A DNA stretch of 23,875 bases from Brevundimonas sp. UBA5866 (GCF_002432125.1 NZ_DJFS01000099.1:61866-85740), one strand, 5' to 3'. Positions 14,334 to 22,587 are shown, counted from the first letter of the stretch. The notes: generated from the sequence alone by a model not told the origin. Made by a program: numbers and translations.

Positions 14334-14450
14334 ACCGCACCCCTGAACATATCAACGTTATTCTTAATAGTTCAGCTTCGCCCTTTATGGCAACGCTGGC
14401 GTGAACATGCTGTCTCGACGCGGTCATGATGGGCGTCTACACACAGCATT

Positions 14451-15689
14451 ATGAGCATTCCGTCCCTTTCCGGCCGTCGCGTACTGCTGATCATTGGCGG
14501 GGGTATCGCCGCCTATAAGGCACTGGAGCTGGTGCGACTGATCCGTAAATCAGGTGGCGAGGTCATGACCTTGCTGACCAAGTCAGGCGCAGAGTTTGTC
14601 ACACCCATGTCGCTGGCGGCGCTCAGCGGGCATCCCGTGCGCGAAAACCTGTTCATGCCCGAAAACGAGACAGCGATGGGTCATATCGAACTGTCGCGCT
14701 GGGCCGATCTTGTCGTGGTGGCGCCCGCAACCGCCGGACTGATCGCCAAGGCCGCCAATGGCATGGCCGATGATCTGGCCTCTACGACCCTGTTGGCAAC
14801 CGACAAGAAAACGCTGTGGGCTCCGGCCATGAATGTGCGGATGTGGGAACATCCGGCGGTAAAGGCCAATGTCGAAAAACTGAAAGCGTTCAGCGGCTTT
14901 CATCGCGGGGCCTTCGTCGGTCCTGACGAGGGGGAAATGGCGTGTGGCGAATACGGCTTTGGCCGCATGGCCGAACCCGCCGCCATTCTGGATGCGATTG
15001 TCCGCGAGCTGGACACCGCCAGACCGCTTGCGGGCAAGAAGGCCGTGATCACAGCAGGTCCGACCTTCGAGGCGATTGATCCGGTGCGAGGCCTCACCAA
15101 CCGCTCCAGCGGCAAGCAGGGCTATGCCGTGGCCGCGGCCCTGTCAGAGCTGGGGGCAGAGGTGACTTTGGTATCCGGTCCGGTCTTCCTTGACCCTCCC
15201 GCAAACGTTCGCCGCATTCCCGTAGAGGCCGCCAGCGAAATGCTGTCTGCGGTCGAGAGCGTACTGAAATCCGCCCCGGTCGACATTGCCGTCATGAGCG
15301 CGGCCGTTGCTGACTGGCGTGTGGACGGCATCGCAACCGGCAAGATCAAAAAGACCCCCGGCGGCGGCCCGCCGTCCCTGCACCTTATCGAAAATCCAGA
15401 CATTCTGGCCGCCGTTTCAAAGTCCGGTCCGACGCGACCCACACTGGTTGTCGGCTTTGCGGCCGAGACATCCGATCTTGAAGACAACGCCAGGGCCAAA
15501 CTGTCACGCAAGGGCTGTGACTGGATCGTCGGAAACGATGTCAGGACCGATGTTTTCGGCTCCGACGCCAATTCAGTCACCCTGTTCACGCGCGATGGCA
15601 GCGAAAGCTGGCCGCGTCAGTCAAAAACCGAAATCGCCAAGCATTTGGCCCACCGCATTGTCGAATTTTTCGAGGCAAACACTCTATGA
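14451..15689 (+). CDS. coaBC: Bifunctional phosphopantothenoylcysteine decarboxylase/phosphopantothenate-cysteine ligase
   Basis: CoaBC carries out two CoA-synthesis steps, joining cysteine to 4'-phosphopantothenate and decarboxylating the product. In the 412-residue protein the flavin CoaC domain (1 to about 190) has GGGIAAYKALELVR, H78 (MGHIELSRWAD), PAMN (125-128) and the Cys of the substrate lid (C165 in EMACGEYGFGRM). The CoaB domain follows with TAGPTFEAIDPVRGLTNRSSGKQG (from 201) and MSAAVADWR. The ATG at 14451 has no clear Shine-Dalgarno sequence but matches the family start. Its stop overlaps the dut start by 4 bases (ATGA), so the two are coupled. Confidence 0.96.
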   Translation: MSIPSLSGRRVLLIIGGGIAAYKALELVRLIRKSGGEVMTLLTKSGAEFVTPMSLAALSGHPVRENLFMPENETAMGHIELSRWADLVVVAPATAGLIAKAANGMADDLASTTLLATDKKTLWAPAMNVRMWEHPAVKANVEKLKAFSGFHRGAFVGPDEGEMACGEYGFGRMAEPAAILDAIVRELDTARPLAGKKAVITAGPTFEAIDPVRGLTNRSSGKQGYAVAAALSELGAEVTLVSGPVFLDPPANVRRIPVEAASEMLSAVESVLKSAPVDIAVMSAAVADWRVDGIATGKIKKTPGGGPPSLHLIENPDILAAVSKSGPTRPTLVVGFAAETSDLEDNARAKLSRKGCDWIVGNDVRTDVFGSDANSVTLFTRDGSESWPRQSKTEIAKHLAHRIVEFFEANTL

Positions 15690-16135
15690 GCATCCTGCGT
15701 ATCCTGCCCCTGCCCCACGCCGAAGGTCTGGCGCTTCCGGCCTATGAGACGCCGGGTTCGGCAGGAATGGATCTTCGTGCCGCCATTGGCGAGGATGAGG
15801 TCCTGACGCTGGAACCGGGTGCTCGGACCTTGGTACCGACGGGCCTGAAGATCGCTCTCGAACCCGGTTTTGAGGCACAAGTGCGGCCACGTTCAGGTTT
15901 GGCCCTCAAACACGGCATCACCACATTGAATTCGCCCGGCACCATCGACAGCGATTACCGTGGAGAACTGGGCGTCATCTTGATCAACCACGGACAGGTA
16001 CCTTTTGAGATACGTCGTGGAGAAAGAATTGCTCAAATGGTCATTGCCCGCCATGAGCAGTGCAAGATTATTGTTACGCAGGCCCTTGACGACACCATCC
16101 GTGGCGAGGGAGGGTTCGGATCAACGGGTAAGTAA
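15686..16135 (+). CDS. dut: Deoxyuridine 5'-triphosphate nucleotidohydrolase (dUTPase)
   Basis: Dut hydrolyses dUTP to dUMP and pyrophosphate, keeping uracil out of DNA and feeding thymidylate synthesis. All five trimeric dUTPase motifs are present in 149 residues: AGMDLRA (26-32), RPRSGLALKHG (67-77), SPGTIDSDYRGELGV (83-97), RGERIAQMV (111-119) and the C-terminal GEGGFGSTG (140-148). It starts inside the coaBC stop (ATGA overlap). The coaBC-dut pairing is common in proteobacteria. Confidence 0.97.
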   Translation: MSILRILPLPHAEGLALPAYETPGSAGMDLRAAIGEDEVLTLEPGARTLVPTGLKIALEPGFEAQVRPRSGLALKHGITTLNSPGTIDSDYRGELGVILINHGQVPFEIRRGERIAQMVIARHEQCKIIVTQALDDTIRGEGGFGSTGK

Positions 16136-16140
16136 AAGGA

Positions 16141-16160
16141 AGGTCGGCTCACGCTGACCT
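16141..16160 (+). other. Hairpin between dut and BLUF gene
   Basis: AGGTCGGC (16141-16148) pairs with GCTGACCT (16153-16160), including one G-U pair, around a TCAC loop. No T run follows, so it is not a standard terminator; it may mark RNA processing or reduce BLUF expression relative to dut. Confidence 0.45.
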
Positions 16161-16175
16161 CGGGTGGTGGGCGTA

Positions 16176-16583
16176 ATGAATGATCTGGACTGTCTGGTTT
16201 ACATCAGTCGATGTCGGCTCTCGGCTAGCGAACTGCCATCTGCCCTCGATGACATCGTCACCGTTGCCCGATACAGAAATGCCGAAGCCAAAATCACGGG
16301 CATCCTGACCGTTCAGGACGGCTTTTTTATTCAGTTGCTGGAGGGCGCGCCCGCTGCCCTCGACCTGCTGATGATCCATCTTCATTTCGATGAGCGGCAC
16401 GAGGACATCCGCGTCATCGCCCGTCAGCGCGTGCATTCCAAACATGCGCTGGACTGGTCCATGATTGCGCCTCCGGCCGATCACCCGCTGGGGCGCGACC
16501 TGTCCGCCATGCTGGAAAATCCGCCACAGACCGTGACGCCCTGGCGTCAGGTCCTTCTGCAAATGGTCAACGAGGTCGCCTGA
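16176..16583 (+). CDS. Stand-alone BLUF domain blue-light photoreceptor
   Basis: BLUF proteins bind FAD and sense blue light through a Tyr-Gln hydrogen-bond switch. The 135-residue protein has Y9 (LVYIS), N35 in the ARYRNAEAKITGIL segment, Q53 in FFIQLLEG, and W93/M95 (DWSM) on the fifth strand. The N-to-Q distance (18) equals that in AppA. There is no output domain, only a short C-terminal helix region, so it is a short-type BLUF that would act through a partner. ATG 16176 is preferred to the in-frame GTG at 16164. It follows dut by 40 bases and may be cotranscribed. No phototrophy genes are in the window. Confidence 0.88.
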   Translation: MNDLDCLVYISRCRLSASELPSALDDIVTVARYRNAEAKITGILTVQDGFFIQLLEGAPAALDLLMIHLHFDERHEDIRVIARQRVHSKHALDWSMIAPPADHPLGRDLSAMLENPPQTVTPWRQVLLQMVNEVA

Positions 16584-17495
16584 TCAGACGCTGGCGTTGG
16601 CGCTGGGAGGAGTGATCTCGCGCCGACGCACCCGCTCGCGCCATGCGGTATAAAGGCCGCTGGCTGCGATCAGCGATGCCCCCGCCAAAGTGGCTGCTGT
16701 CGGTATATCCGACATCAGCCACCAGCCCAGCAGAACCGCTCCCACCATCTGCAGATAGTCGAGCGGGGCCAGTGTGGATACCGGCGCATGGCGCAGGGAA
16801 TTGGTCATCAACATCTGCGCAAAGCCGCCCGCCAGGCCGCCTGCCGCAAGTATGCCCATGACCGCCAGAGTGTGCGTATGCCCGTTGAACAGGGCCACGG
16901 TGCCGCCAGCCACGGCGCAGGCGACGAAGAACCAGAAGACAATCGAGGTCGCGCTCTCGGTCTTGCCAAGCTGGCGCAGGGTCACGGTGACCGATGCAGC
17001 CACAAACGCACCGGCCAGCGCGAACATAAGGCCGACCAGCGGTGGCGCGCCCGTAGCGCCAGGACGGACCACCACCATAACGCCGACAAAACCGATCAGA
17101 ATGGCGACCCAGCGGTGCAGGCCCACCTTTTCCTTCAGAAACACGATGGAAAGCAGGGTCGCAAAGATAGGGGCCGTAAAGCCTATGGTCGTGGCATCGG
17201 CCAAGGCGAGGTGTTTGATGCCCTCGAAGATCAGGAAGATGCCCGAGACCCCCAGCGCACAGCGCCAAAGGTGTACGAAAGGCCGCTTGGTCTTGATGGC
17301 ATCCAGCCCCTGCTTCTGGCTGGCAATCCAAAGCAGCACGACCGGAAGCCCGAACAGGGCCCGATAGAAGACCATTTCACTGGCCGCGACCGGTTCCAGT
17401 GTCGCGGCCCATTTCATCAGGCCGAAGCTCAGCGAGAAACACAGGGCCGATACAGCCCGTAGGGTGACGCCGTAGCTGGAACCGGATCTGGTCAT
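16584..17495 (-). CDS. EamA/DMT family transporter
   Basis: The 303-residue protein has about ten hydrophobic segments arranged as two five-segment EamA repeats: the first ends near FLKEKVGLHRWVAILIGFVGVMVVVRP, the second near DYLQMVGAVLLGWWLMSDIP. Members of this drug/metabolite transporter superfamily export amino acids or other metabolites; the substrate is not predictable. It starts 12 bases after dapB and is probably in the dnaJ-dapB unit. The ATG at 17495 is chosen because the extension to 17573 would overlap dapB. Its stop abuts that of the BLUF gene (TGATCA), leaving no room for a terminator. Confidence 0.88.
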   Translation of the reverse strand: MTRSGSSYGVTLRAVSALCFSLSFGLMKWAATLEPVAASEMVFYRALFGLPVVLLWIASQKQGLDAIKTKRPFVHLWRCALGVSGIFLIFEGIKHLALADATTIGFTAPIFATLLSIVFLKEKVGLHRWVAILIGFVGVMVVVRPGATGAPPLVGLMFALAGAFVAASVTVTLRQLGKTESATSIVFWFFVACAVAGGTVALFNGHTHTLAVMGILAAGGLAGGFAQMLMTNSLRHAPVSTLAPLDYLQMVGAVLLGWWLMSDIPTAATLAGASLIAASGLYTAWRERVRRREITPPSANASV

Positions 17496-17506
17496 ACCAC
17501 CGGGCC

Positions 17507-18256
17507 TCAGGCCTGACGGAAGCCGAGTACGTCCTGCATGTCGTAAAGGCCGGGTCGGCGGTTGCGCACCCATGCCGCGGCAGCGACAGCGCCCTTGGCG
17601 AACAGGCTGCGGTCGATGGCCGAGTGCGACAGGCTCAGCACCTCGTCCTCGGACGCGAACATGACGGTGTGCTCGCCGATGATGCCACCGCCACGGATGG
17701 TGGAGAAGCCGATCTTGCCGCTTTCGCGCGGGCCCTGCACGCCGTCATAGGGCGCGGTACGCAGGTCCGACAGATCGGCGCGGCGACCGTCGGCAGCGGC
17801 CTCGCCCAGCATCAGGGCCGTGCCCGAGGGACTGTCGACCTTGCGGCGGTGGTGGGCCTCGGTGATCTCGATGTCCCAATCCGTGCCATCCAGACGCTGG
17901 GCCGCGTTACGGACCAGACCGATCAGCATGTTCACGCCCAGCGAGAAGTTGCCGCTTTTGACGATGGCGACATTATCGGCAGCCCGCTCGATCTCGGCTT
18001 CCTGTTCTTCGTTCAGCCCCGTGGAGCCTATGACCAGCGCCGGACCACCGGCCTCGGCACAGGCCTTGGCCAGCGCCACCGAAGCCTCGGGCGTCGAGAA
18101 GTCGATGATCACATCGCACAGCTTCAGATCGACCGTGTCGCCACGGTCGAAACGGGCCGCGACCACAACGTCAGAACGCGCGTCCAGAACATTGGACACA
18201 GCCCGGCCCATACGGCCTCGATAACCGGAAATACCGGCGTGGAAAATTTCGCTCAC
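17507..18256 (-). CDS. dapB: 4-hydroxy-tetrahydrodipicolinate reductase
   Basis: DapB reduces 4-hydroxy-tetrahydrodipicolinate with NAD(P)H on the way to diaminopimelate and lysine. The 249-residue protein has the nucleotide-binding loop GYRGRMG (11-17), IDFSTPEAS (51-59), GSTGL, and the active-site block HHRRKVDSPSGTA (135-147). The start is GTG at 18256, overlapping the dnaJ stop by 4 bases (GTGA); longer in-frame extensions run into dnaJ. It is somewhat shorter than the 273-residue E. coli enzyme. Coupling to dnaJ links a cell-wall/lysine gene to a heat-shock transcript. Confidence 0.95.
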   Translation of the reverse strand: MSEIFHAGISGYRGRMGRAVSNVLDARSDVVVAARFDRGDTVDLKLCDVIIDFSTPEASVALAKACAEAGGPALVIGSTGLNEEQEAEIERAADNVAIVKSGNFSLGVNMLIGLVRNAAQRLDGTDWDIEITEAHHRRKVDSPSGTALMLGEAAADGRRADLSDLRTAPYDGVQGPRESGKIGFSTIRGGGIIGEHTVMFASEDEVLSLSHSAIDRSLFAKGAVAAAAWVRNRRPGLYDMQDVLGFRQA

Positions 18257-19464
18257 GCAGCGTCTTCTTTCGAACCGTCTGTTTCGGCACCCATGATATC
18301 GGCCCAGAAGCGTTTGGCCTTTCCAGCAAAGCTGGTGTTGCGGGGTGTCTGCTTCTCGCCCAGAGAAGCTGCCAACTCTTGCAGAAGTTCTTTCTGGCGG
18401 GAAGTCAGATCGGTCGGCGTTTCCACGAACAATTCCACCACCAGATCGCCGCGCGTACGGCCATTCAGGTGTGGCATGCCCTTGCCCTTGATCCGGACAG
18501 TACGGCCCGTTTGCGAACCGGCAGGGACATCGACCGCCTGCCTGCACGCGCCATCACAGGCCGTCGAGACAAGGCAGGGCGCATCCACAACACCACCCAG
18601 AGCCGCCACCGTCATCGGGACCGGCACCGTGACCAGCAGATCGAGATTGTCACGCTCGAACAGTTCGTGAGGCGTGACGGACAGGAATACGTAAAGATCG
18701 CCGCGCGGACCGCCGCGCTGTCCGGCCTCGCCCTCGCCCGTCAGGCGGATGCGCGAGCCGTCATCGACACCTGCCGGAATCTTGAGCGACAGGCGACGGG
18801 TCTTGCGGACCTGGCCCTGACCACGGCACTCGGGGCACGGATCGGAAATCGTCTCGCCCGAGCCACCGCATCGCGGGCAGGTGCGTTCAACCTGGAAAAA
18901 GCCGTTGGCCTGACGCACGCGGCCCGCGCCGCCGCAGGTCGAGCAGATGTCGGGCCTGCTGCCGGCCTTGGCCCCCGAGCCTTCGCACGGCTCGCAGGTC
19001 ATCATGGTGGGGATGGAGATTTCGACCTCGGCGCCCTGATAGGCCTGCTCGAGGGTGATCTCCATGTCATAGCGCAGGTCCGAGCCACGGCGCGGACCGT
19101 GGTTGGCGCGGCCGCCACGACCGCCGCCCATACCGAAGGCATCGCCAAAGGCGTCGCCAAAGACCTGGCTGAAGATGTCGTTGATGTCGTGGAAGCCCTG
19201 GCCGCCCTGACCGAACGGATTGCCGCCAGCGGCACCACCGTTGACGCCTGCATGGCCATAGCGGTCATAGGCGGCGCGCTTGTCCGCGTCGGACAGGACC
19301 GAATAGGCTTCGGAAATCTCTTTGAACTTGGCGACGGACTCTTCGGAGCCGCCGTTGCGGTCAGGGTGGTGCTGCATCGCCAGTTTGCGATACGCACTCT
19401 TAAGGCCAGCGTCATCGATCGACCGCTCTACCCCGAGGATTTCGTAATAGTCACGTTGCGCCAT
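18253..19464 (-). CDS. dnaJ: Chaperone protein DnaJ (Hsp40)
   Basis: DnaJ delivers unfolded clients to DnaK and stimulates its ATPase. The 403-residue protein has the J domain with H33-P34-D35, a Gly/Phe-rich linker (about 75-120), four CxxCxGxG zinc repeats (C157/C160, C174/C177, C196/C199, C210/C213), and the C-terminal client-binding domains. Where E. coli DnaJ reads VPTLDG, this protein has a short insertion with three extra cysteines (C297, C303, C307). It lies downstream of dnaK but is separated by a terminator and has its own heat-shock-like promoter at 19545-19572. dapB overlaps its stop. Confidence 0.97.
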   Translation of the reverse strand: MAQRDYYEILGVERSIDDAGLKSAYRKLAMQHHPDRNGGSEESVAKFKEISEAYSVLSDADKRAAYDRYGHAGVNGGAAGGNPFGQGGQGFHDINDIFSQVFGDAFGDAFGMGGGRGGRANHGPRRGSDLRYDMEITLEQAYQGAEVEISIPTMMTCEPCEGSGAKAGSRPDICSTCGGAGRVRQANGFFQVERTCPRCGGSGETISDPCPECRGQGQVRKTRRLSLKIPAGVDDGSRIRLTGEGEAGQRGGPRGDLYVFLSVTPHELFERDNLDLLVTVPVPMTVAALGGVVDAPCLVSTACDGACRQAVDVPAGSQTGRTVRIKGKGMPHLNGRTRGDLVVELFVETPTDLTSRQKELLQELAASLGEKQTPRNTSFAGKAKRFWADIMGAETDGSKEDAA

Positions 19465-19544
19465 CTGGCGTTCGTCCTCTTACCTTCGCGCCGCTCCGCG
19501 GGCCTTGTCGTCCGGCCCGTCAGTATGCGGATTGATCCGACAAA

Positions 19545-19572
19545 GATTGGGTGCCGGATCGAATGATGCAAG
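19545..19572 (-). promoter_or_regulatory. RpoH (sigma32)-like promoter of dnaJ
   Basis: On the minus strand CTTGCA (19572-19567) is followed after 15 bases by CCCAATC (19551-19545). The E. coli sigma32 consensus is CTTGAA-N13-15-CCCCAT. The dnaK promoter candidate has the same -35 and the same spacer length. The predicted transcript starts about 75 bases before the dnaJ ATG. Confidence 0.6.
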
Positions 19573-19662
19573 CTCAAGCTGCCACCACAGAACCCGCAGG
19601 CGCAATGGCAACCCGATATGCCCCTGGTTCTCCCACCGGAAGCAACGGGGACACTTATTGAG

Positions 19663-19695
19663 AAAGGCCCCGCCTACCTTCCGGCAAGCGGGGCC
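19663..19695 (-). terminator. Terminator after dnaK
   Basis: GGCCCCGC (19666-19673) and GCGGGGCC (19688-19695) form an 8-bp GC stem with a 14-base loop. On the minus strand it is followed by only three T residues (19665-19663), 25 bases after the dnaK stop, so some read-through into dnaJ is possible. Confidence 0.7.
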
Positions 19696-19720
19696 AATCC
19701 ATTACTCAAGCCCCGAGCGA

Positions 19721-21619
19721 TCAGGACTTCTTGTCGGCGTCGTCCGAGACTTCCTCGAACTCGGCATCGACCACGCCGTCGTCAGCCGGTTGTTCGGCTG
19801 CACCGGCGTCGCCCTGTTGGGCGGCGTACATGGCTTCACCCAGCTTCATCGAGGCTTGGGCCAGGGCGTTGGTCTTTTCACGGATGGCTTCCGGATCGGT
19901 GCCGTCCTTGGCCGACTTCAGCTCGTCGATGGCGGTCTGGATGGCGGTCTTTTCAGCTTCGCCAACCTTGTCGCCATGCTCCGACAGGGCCTTTTCGGTC
20001 GAGTGGATCAAGGCATCAGCCGAGTTCACGGCTTCGACCAGTTCCTTGCGGGCCTTGTCCGCCGCAGCATTGGCTTCGGCTTCCTTGACCATCTTCTCGA
20101 TGTCGTCATCCGACAGGCCACCGTTGGCCTGAATGCGGATCGAGTGCTCCTTGTTCGTCGCCTTGTCCTTGGCCGTGACGTGCACGATGCCGTTGGCGTC
20201 GATATCGAAGGCGACCTCGATCTGCGGCATGCCGCGCGGTGCCGGCGGAATGCCCATCAGGTCGAACTGGCCGAGCAGCTTGTTGTCCGCAGCCATCGGG
20301 CGCTCACCTTGGAACACGCGGATGGTCACAGCCGACTGGTTGTCCTCGGCGGTCGAGAAGACCTGGGCCTTCTTGGTCGGGATGGTGGTGTTGCGCTCGA
20401 TCAGCGGGGTGAACACACCGCCCAGGGTCTCGATGCCGAGGGTCAGCGGGGTCACGTCCAGCAGCAGCACGTCCTTGACGTCGCCCTGCAGAACGCCAGC
20501 CTGAACGGCAGCGCCCAGAGCCACGACTTCGTCAGGGTTCACACCCTTGTGCGGTTCCTTGCCGAAGTATTTCTTCACGGCTTCCTGAACCGCAGGCATG
20601 CGGGTCATACCACCGACCAGAACCACTTCGTCGATGTCCGAAGCCTTCAGGCCAGCATCGGCCAGAGCCTTCTTGCACGGCTCGATGGTGCGGGCGATCA
20701 GGTCTTCGACCAGAGCTTCCAGCTTGGCGCGCGACAGCTTGATGTTCAGGTGCAGCGGGCCCGAAGCGTTCATGGTGATGAACGGCAGGTTGACCTCGTA
20801 CTGGGTGGTCGAGGACAGTTCCTTCTTGGCCTTTTCGGCCTCTTCCTTCAGGCGCTGCAGGGCCAGCTTGTCCTGACGCAGGTCAACGCCCTGCTCCTTC
20901 TTGAACTCGTCGGCGAGGTAGTCGACCAGACGCAGGTCGAAGTCCTCACCACCGAGGAAGGTGTCGCCGTTGGTCGACTTCACTTCGAACACGCCGTCGC
21001 CGATCTCGAGGATCGAGACGTCGAAGGTACCACCGCCGAGGTCGTAAACGGCGATCTTCTGACCGTCGTTCTTGTCGAGGCCATAGGCCAGAGCAGCAGC
21101 GGTCGGCTCGTTGATGATACGCAGGACTTCAAGGCCAGCGATCTTGCCGGCGTCCTTGGTGGCCTGACGCTGGGCGTCGTTGAAGTAAGCCGGAACCGTG
21201 ATGACGGCCTGGGTGACGGTTTCACCCAGATAAGCCTCGGCGGCTTCCTTCATCTTGGTCAGGGTGTAGGCCGAAACCTGTTGCGGCGAGTAGTCCTTGC
21301 CGTGGGCCTTGACCCAGGCGTCGCCGTTCGGGCCCTTGGTGATTTCGAAGGGCACCATGCCCTTGTCCTTGGCCACCACCGGATCGTCGAAATTGCGGCC
21401 GATCAGGCGCTTGATCGCGAAGAAGGTGTTGGACGGGTTGGTGACAGCCTGACGCTTGGCGGGTTGACCCACCAGGACCTCACCGCCGTCCTGGATCGCG
21501 ACCACCGACGGGGTGGTGCGAGCGCCTTCGGCGTTTTCGATGACCTTGGGGTTGGTGCCGTCCATGACGGCGACGCACGAGTTGGTGGTGCCGAGGTCGA
21601 TGCCGATAATTTTGGCCAT
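19721..21619 (-). CDS. dnaK: Molecular chaperone DnaK (Hsp70)
   Basis: DnaK binds and releases unfolded peptides in an ATP cycle driven by DnaJ and GrpE. The 632-residue protein has the ATPase domain (GIDLGTTNS at 6-14, NEPTAAALAYGLD, YDLGGGTFDVSILEIGDG), the conserved linker/substrate-domain start VLLLDVTPLTLG near residue 390, the helical lid, and the acidic C-terminus ending DAEFEEVSDD. The ATG at 21619 matches the family N-terminus; the open frame to 21718 adds an unrelated Arg/Ala stretch. AAGGAG lies 15 bases upstream, further than usual. The leader is long (about 165 bases) from the sigma32-like promoter. The 725-codon opposite frame is a shadow. Confidence 0.98.
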   Translation of the reverse strand: MAKIIGIDLGTTNSCVAVMDGTNPKVIENAEGARTTPSVVAIQDGGEVLVGQPAKRQAVTNPSNTFFAIKRLIGRNFDDPVVAKDKGMVPFEITKGPNGDAWVKAHGKDYSPQQVSAYTLTKMKEAAEAYLGETVTQAVITVPAYFNDAQRQATKDAGKIAGLEVLRIINEPTAAALAYGLDKNDGQKIAVYDLGGGTFDVSILEIGDGVFEVKSTNGDTFLGGEDFDLRLVDYLADEFKKEQGVDLRQDKLALQRLKEEAEKAKKELSSTTQYEVNLPFITMNASGPLHLNIKLSRAKLEALVEDLIARTIEPCKKALADAGLKASDIDEVVLVGGMTRMPAVQEAVKKYFGKEPHKGVNPDEVVALGAAVQAGVLQGDVKDVLLLDVTPLTLGIETLGGVFTPLIERNTTIPTKKAQVFSTAEDNQSAVTIRVFQGERPMAADNKLLGQFDLMGIPPAPRGMPQIEVAFDIDANGIVHVTAKDKATNKEHSIRIQANGGLSDDDIEKMVKEAEANAAADKARKELVEAVNSADALIHSTEKALSEHGDKVGEAEKTAIQTAIDELKSAKDGTDPEAIREKTNALAQASMKLGEAMYAAQQGDAGAAEQPADDGVVDAEFEEVSDDADKKS

Positions 21620-21794
21620 GGCCTTGTCTATTTCACTCCTTGCGGCGGGCGATGCGGCGGCCTTCAAAAGCGCCGCGCTTGACCGCCCCCAGTTGGGCTC
21701 GAGACGCCTCTCCGGCAAGGCCGGATCAGCAGGTTAATTCGGATTGGCCTGTACGGCGTGGAACCACGACCGGATACTGACCGTTCGCTGTCGG

Positions 21795-21822
21795 ATATGG
21801 GAAAGTCCCTAGCGGCTGCAAG
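21795..21822 (-). promoter_or_regulatory. RpoH (sigma32)-like promoter of dnaK
   Basis: On the minus strand CTTGCA (21822-21817), a 15-base spacer, then CCCATAT (21801-21795) fit a heat-shock promoter. The site is in the divergent dnaK/alkB region (302 bases). The leader below it contains two small perfect hairpins at 21711-21725 and 21668-21680. Confidence 0.7.
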
Positions 21823-21921
21823 GGCTTGATGGGCAATGAATCGGTTTTATGTCGATGCAGCGTCAATTCCAGCCCCTCCAGGATCGACCTGGCCGCCTTT
21901 CACCGCCACTCTCTAGTGGCA

Positions 21922-22587
21922 ATGAGTGAAGATACCGTCTCCAAACTGACCCTGCCGCCGCCGCTGAGCACCGGGCTTGAAGGGTTTGCGGTCTGGCCCG
22001 GTCTGCTGGACGAAGCGCTCCAGCGCCGGTTGGTGGACGACATCCGTGACGTGGTGAAACAGGCCCCGCTCTATCGACCCGTCACACCCGCAGGGCGTCC
22101 GTTCTCGGTGCGCATGACCAACTGCGGTCCGCTGGGGTGGGTTTCGGACAGAAACGGCTACAGATATCAGCCACATCACCCGCAGACCAGCAGGCCCTGG
22201 CCAGCGTTTCCGCCTCTGCTGGATACCATATGGCAGCTGGTGTCAGGCTTCGATGGCCCTGCGGACGCCTGTCTCGTGAACTTCTATGATGCCGATGCCC
22301 GCATGGGATTGCATCAGGACAAGGACGAACAGGATTTTTCCGCACCCGTCGTTTCGATCTCTTTGGGTGACACAGCCGTATTCCGTTTCGGCTCGGCCGA
22401 GGGTGGTCCAACCCGTTCAGTCAAGCTAGCCTCGGGTGATGTCTGCATCCTGTCGGGGCCGGCGCGGCTGGCACGGCATGGCATTGACAGAATACTGCCC
22501 GGTACGTCCCGCCTTCTGGCATCCGGAGGGCGGATCAATCTGACTTTACGTCGTGCCATCGGGCCGATGGACGCCATAAAGTCTTAA
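21922..22587 (+). CDS. alkB: Alpha-ketoglutarate-dependent DNA/RNA dioxygenase AlkB
   Basis: AlkB removes methyl groups from 1-methyladenine and 3-methylcytosine in DNA and RNA by Fe(II)/2-oxoglutarate oxidation. In 221 residues the iron ligands are H131-x-D133 (LHQDKDE) and H186 (RHGIDRI), and the 2-oxoglutarate arginines are R204 and R210 (RINLTLR); these fall at almost exactly the E. coli numbering. Substrate-loop residues (NCGPLGWVSDRNGYRYQP) are also present. ATG 21922 is chosen since upstream in-frame codons (to 21826) add an unrelated sequence; the ribosome-binding site is weak. No SOS box or Ada-like site is evident upstream. A parS-like palindrome begins at the base after its stop. 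Confidence 0.95.
   Translation: MSEDTVSKLTLPPPLSTGLEGFAVWPGLLDEALQRRLVDDIRDVVKQAPLYRPVTPAGRPFSVRMTNCGPLGWVSDRNGYRYQPHHPQTSRPWPAFPPLLDTIWQLVSGFDGPADACLVNFYDADARMGLHQDKDEQDFSAPVVSISLGDTAVFRFGSAEGGPTRSVKLASGDVCILSGPARLARHGIDRILPGTSRLLASGGRINLTLRRAIGPMDAIKS

Noticed and set aside
14343..14375. CTGAAC/GTTCAG inverted pair as an SOS box between the lipoprotein gene and coaBC
   Set aside because: The half-sites are inverted and 21 bases apart, not the GTTC-N7-GTTC direct repeat, and the flanking genes are not typical SOS genes.
19505..21682. Open frame of 725 codons on plus, opposite dnaK
   Set aside because: It is a shadow of dnaK produced by GC-rich third positions; no domain is recognisable.
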